From positions 1 through 34,165 of the forward strand of contig JAQTOZ010000008.1 of NCBI GenBank assembly GCA_028713205.1: a stretch of 34,165 nt of DNA. Reading direction: 5' to 3'. Position 1 is the stretch's first letter. Every line of letters begins with the position of its first letter. The position numbers and the translations under genes are program-made. This DNA is from Candidatus Omnitrophota bacterium. Lineage in GTDB: Bacteria; Omnitrophota; Omnitrophia; Omnitrophales; Aquincolibacteriaceae. Below the pieces are notes generated by a model. It did no database searches and had not been told where the DNA came from. It was given only the letters and a program-made list of their open reading frames with translations. Positions 32,140 to 34,165 of this stretch are shown here, one piece after another.

Positions 32140-33807
32140 TTATCGCTTCCGGACAAAAATGATCGCGCCTTCGATCATGATGAATATCGACAGGGCCAAG
32201 AGGATGAGAACGGTAATGTCCACCGGGCTGATGCTGAAACGGCCGGCGAGGATATTGATTGCAGCGGGTTTGATTAAAAGGACCAACGCGGCAAACGCTG
32301 TTCCCAGCATAAAAATCGACCCGCCGAGCGTATGAAGATATTTCATCTTGCGCCTAAACAACCACAGACTGACGATAAAAAGAACGAAGCCCGCCAGAAG
32401 CTGATTGGACGCCCCGAAGACCGTCCAAAAAACTTTCCACGCCGGAATGACATTGCCGTCGGCGTCAACCATTCGTTGCGCAAGAAAAACGGCCGGCATT
32501 AAAAGCGTGATAAAACTTGCCAAATACGGAGTGAACCGGTTCCGCACGCTCCCGAGTTCCTCGAAGATGTAGCGGCCCAGACGCGTTGCGACATCCAGGG
32601 TATCGTAGACAAAAGTCGCAAACGCCAGCAGGGCAAAGTTTAGCGCGAAGGCCTTATTGATACCGAGAAAATTCAAAAACGTGGCAATGCCGGTGCCATA
32701 AATCATGTTCGGGTCCTTCAGCGCGCCGATCTGTGCCGTGCCGAATATCATCACCGTGGCCAACGCAATGATCGCGACCACGCTTTCCAACAGCATTCCG
32801 CCATAGCCGACCAGGACGCTGTCGGTCTCCCTGTCAAGCTGTCTGGATGTTGTGCCGCTGGCTACCAGCGAATGAAATCCCGAACAAGCGCCGCAGGCAA
32901 CCGTGATAAATAGCAGCGGAAACAGAGGCAGCCCGGATGGACTATGCCAGTCGACAAAAAACGGATACTCCACGCGCAAGTTGGAAAAAAGGGAGCCGAT
33001 GACAATACCGACAAAACTGACGACCACGGTCCCCGTCAAAAAAAATCCGCCCAAATATCCCCTGGGTTGCAGCAACAACCACACCGGAATAACGGAAGCA
33101 ATGAAACAATAGAGCAGAAGCAACAGGCACCACGTCTGGCGCGCATCCATGCCGAACAAAGGCGTCATCGTGATCGGAACAAACCGGCCGGCATAAATAC
33201 AAAGCAGGATCAAAGGAGTAAAAATGGCCGTCGCAAGCTTGAGATTGAGCTTGCCCCACTGAACGGCGATACCCATGATCAAGGCTAAACCCAGGTACAT
33301 CATCGAGCTCGATGCCACGGCCGGACCGTTGACAGGATCGACGAAGGTATTGACCGTGATATCGGCGAAGGCCGTAATGATATACATCAGCGAAAGCCAT
33401 AAGAAGATCAGGAATAAAATAAATGCCCGCTTGGGCATATGCGCCTTGACCACTTCGGCGATGGATTTGCCCTGGTGCCTGATCGAAGCGACAAGTGCGC
33501 TCATATCGTGTACGCCGCCGATGAACACACCGCCCAGAATAATCCATACGATTGCCGGTCCCCACCCAAACCACATTCCCGCCAGGATCGGACCGACGAT
33601 AGGACCGGCCGCTGCAATCGCCGACAGATGTTGCCCCAACAAATAGACCCGGTTGGTCGGCTGAAAATCTAGTCCGTCGCGAAAGGTATGGGCCGGAGTC
33701 GGACAACGATCATCCAAATGGAAAAGCTTTCTAAGAAGAGAACCGTAAATCCAATAACCCGCCGCCAGCGGCACGAGCATAACAACAATCACAAGCAAAA
33801 GATTCAT
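32140..33807 (-). CDS. CstA-family carbon-starvation transporter
   Basis: A 555-residue integral membrane protein with about 15 hydrophobic helices. CstA-specific landmarks are present: TNRVYLLGQHLSAIAAAGPIVGPILAG near the N-terminus, GGVHDMSALVASIRHQGKSIAEVV, GACSGFHSLVASGTTSRQLDRETDSVLVGYGGM and KAFALNFALLAFATFVYDTLDVATRLGRYI. The family imports peptides or pyruvate and is induced by carbon limitation. The chain is shorter than E. coli CstA (about 700 residues) and like the more widespread short form. GGAGATTAAACGA precedes the ATG. The next signals upstream are a terminator-like hairpin and the insertion sequence, so it is probably a single-gene unit. Confidence 0.95.
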   Translation of the reverse strand: MNLLLVIVVMLVPLAAGYWIYGSLLRKLFHLDDRCPTPAHTFRDGLDFQPTNRVYLLGQHLSAIAAAGPIVGPILAGMWFGWGPAIVWIILGGVFIGGVHDMSALVASIRHQGKSIAEVVKAHMPKRAFILFLIFLWLSLMYIITAFADITVNTFVDPVNGPAVASSSMMYLGLALIMGIAVQWGKLNLKLATAIFTPLILLCIYAGRFVPITMTPLFGMDARQTWCLLLLLYCFIASVIPVWLLLQPRGYLGGFFLTGTVVVSFVGIVIGSLFSNLRVEYPFFVDWHSPSGLPLFPLLFITVACGACSGFHSLVASGTTSRQLDRETDSVLVGYGGMLLESVVAIIALATVMIFGTAQIGALKDPNMIYGTGIATFLNFLGINKAFALNFALLAFATFVYDTLDVATRLGRYIFEELGSVRNRFTPYLASFITLLMPAVFLAQRMVDADGNVIPAWKVFWTVFGASNQLLAGFVLFIVSLWLFRRKMKYLHTLGGSIFMLGTAFAALVLLIKPAAINILAGRFSISPVDITVLILLALSIFIMIEGAIIFVRKR

Positions 33808-33902
33808 TCGTTTAATCTCCGCATCAACAGGTCACATCGACCGGACTCTTCCCGAAAAAAACACGGGTAGGAACCATTAGAAAACAGTTTATCCCAAACA
33901 AA

Positions 33903-33935
33903 AACCCTCCGCAACCTTTTAAGTTGCAGAGGGTT
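33903..33935 (-). terminator. rho-independent terminator upstream of the CstA gene
   Basis: AACCCTCCGCAAC (33903-33915) pairs with GTTGCAGAGGGTT (33923-33935) apart from one mismatch, around a seven-base loop. On the minus strand the stem is followed by TTTTTGTTT. It would end leftward transcription coming from beyond the right edge. It could also act as a leader attenuator for the CstA gene. Confidence 0.7.
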
Positions 33936-33979
33936 AGGAATAAAGTCCCTCAACAATCCGGAAATCTTTCCGATTGCGC

Positions 33980-34004
33980 GGCCTGCCTTCCGGCGAAGCA
34001 GGCC
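33980..34004. repeat. GC-rich imperfect palindrome
   Basis: GGCCTGCCTTC (33980-33990) and GAAGCAGGCC (33995-34004) pair around CGGC with one bulged base. Another CCTGCC follows directly. Small GC-rich palindromes of this kind are often dispersed repeats; no second copy was noticed in the window. Confidence 0.45.
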
Positions 34005-34056
34005 TGCCAAATTTTGTGGTGAGAAACGGAAACTTTTTTTGTAATCCCAAAATGAT

Positions 34057-34165
34057 AATGTCCTATTTGGCCCAATTAGAAATGTCCTATTCCAAGCAGC
34101 CTATAATGCCCCGTTTCCAAAGGGGGTGTTATGGCGGAAGAGGACAGGATTACGATGAGCCAAAG
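34057..34165 (+). mobile_element. left end of an insertion sequence (IS1202/ISNCY-like), cut by the window edge
   Basis: Two direct copies of AATGTCCTATT (34057-34067 and 34081-34091), spaced 24 bases, precede a + strand open frame beginning MAEEDRITMSQ. Transposase-end motifs with tandem TGTCCTATT and a protein starting ...DRITMSQ... are, from memory, typical of the IS1202 group of the ISNCY family. The exact terminal base and target duplication lie outside what can be defined here. Confidence 0.6.
34131..34165 (+). CDS. transposase, N-terminal fragment (continues past the window)
   Basis: ATG at 34131 after AAAGGGGGTG (spacing about five bases), reading MAEEDRITMSQ before the window ends. 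This beginning resembles ISNCY/IS1202-type transposases, whose N-terminus continues into a helix-turn-helix. Only eleven complete codons are visible, so the identification leans on the adjoining end repeats. Confidence 0.55.
   Translation, partial: MAEEDRITMSQ

Noticed and set aside
32942-33706. 254-codon frame on the minus strand overlapping the CstA gene
   Set aside because: It is the CstA gene read in another frame; the CstA frame has membrane helices and family motifs.
33804-34010. 68-codon minus-strand frame upstream of the CstA gene
   Set aside because: It runs through the terminator hairpin and GC-rich palindrome and has no start signal.

Overview
This window looks like chromosomal DNA of a Gram-negative bacterium. 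It encodes two outer-membrane beta-barrel proteins ending in an aromatic residue, a lipoprotein and several Sec-exported proteins. Base composition is near 50% GC, genes are tightly packed, and only two complete genes lie on the + strand (1476-3104 and 31091-31939). There are no rRNA, tRNA, CRISPR, phage or plasmid genes. The mix of a stand-alone CarD-type factor, a 54-residue zinc-ribbon protein, an AlgE-like porin and many orphan exported proteins is reminiscent of uncultured lineages such as Candidatus Omnitrophota. That placement is an impression from gene content, not a computed result.

Layout. 39-3528: a DEAD-box RNA helicase, an exported alpha/alpha-toroid protein behind a clear sigma70-type promoter, and a single-domain response regulator. 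3700-8497: a probable cysteine peptidase/amidase-fold exported protein, a phosphomannomutase/phosphoglucomutase, then a compact run (transcribed leftwards) of DUF488, membrane-anchored hemerythrin, TauE/SafE exporter and DUF1634 protein. 8545-9394: a strong hairpin terminator, a Gly/Lys-rich exported peptide and a lipoprotein with its own promoter. 9656-16892: metabolic and redox genes: a GapN-like aldehyde dehydrogenase, an exported GH5-like protein, a metallophosphoesterase-rubrerythrin-rubredoxin fusion, an AzoR-type flavoprotein, a pterin carbinolamine dehydratase and an FAD-dependent reductase.

17309-22874: an exported SecD-P1-head-like protein, a membrane protein translationally coupled to a zinc-ribbon methyltransferase, a tiny zinc-ribbon protein, a CarD-like transcription factor, a small basic protein, and an overlapping pair (alpha-oxoamine synthase plus short-chain dehydrogenase) that could make a long-chain amino-ketone and reduce it. 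23274-30646: a cation diffusion facilitator with altered metal ligands, a K+/H+-type antiporter with a TrkA-C domain, a DUF3592 protein, a sulfotransferase interrupted near its C-terminus by an in-frame TGA, and a cell-envelope cluster of two beta-barrels plus a small exported protein. 31091-34165: an exported Pro-rich protein, a CstA-family transporter, and at the right edge the beginning of an insertion sequence that looks like the IS1202/ISNCY group.

How the genes may work together: the hemerythrin/TauE/DUF1634 set and the rubrerythrin fusion/AzoR/FAD-reductase set suggest coping with oxygen or reactive sulfur and oxygen species in an otherwise low-oxygen lifestyle. The porin, AlgE-like protein, sulfotransferase, phosphomannomutase and GH5-like protein suggest work on extracellular or envelope polysaccharide. 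No single multi-gene system that is clearly new stands out. The points most worth checking are the rubrerythrin fusion, the nonsense codon in the sulfotransferase, the altered CDF site, the free-standing SecD-head-like protein and the possible sphingolipid-type gene pair.
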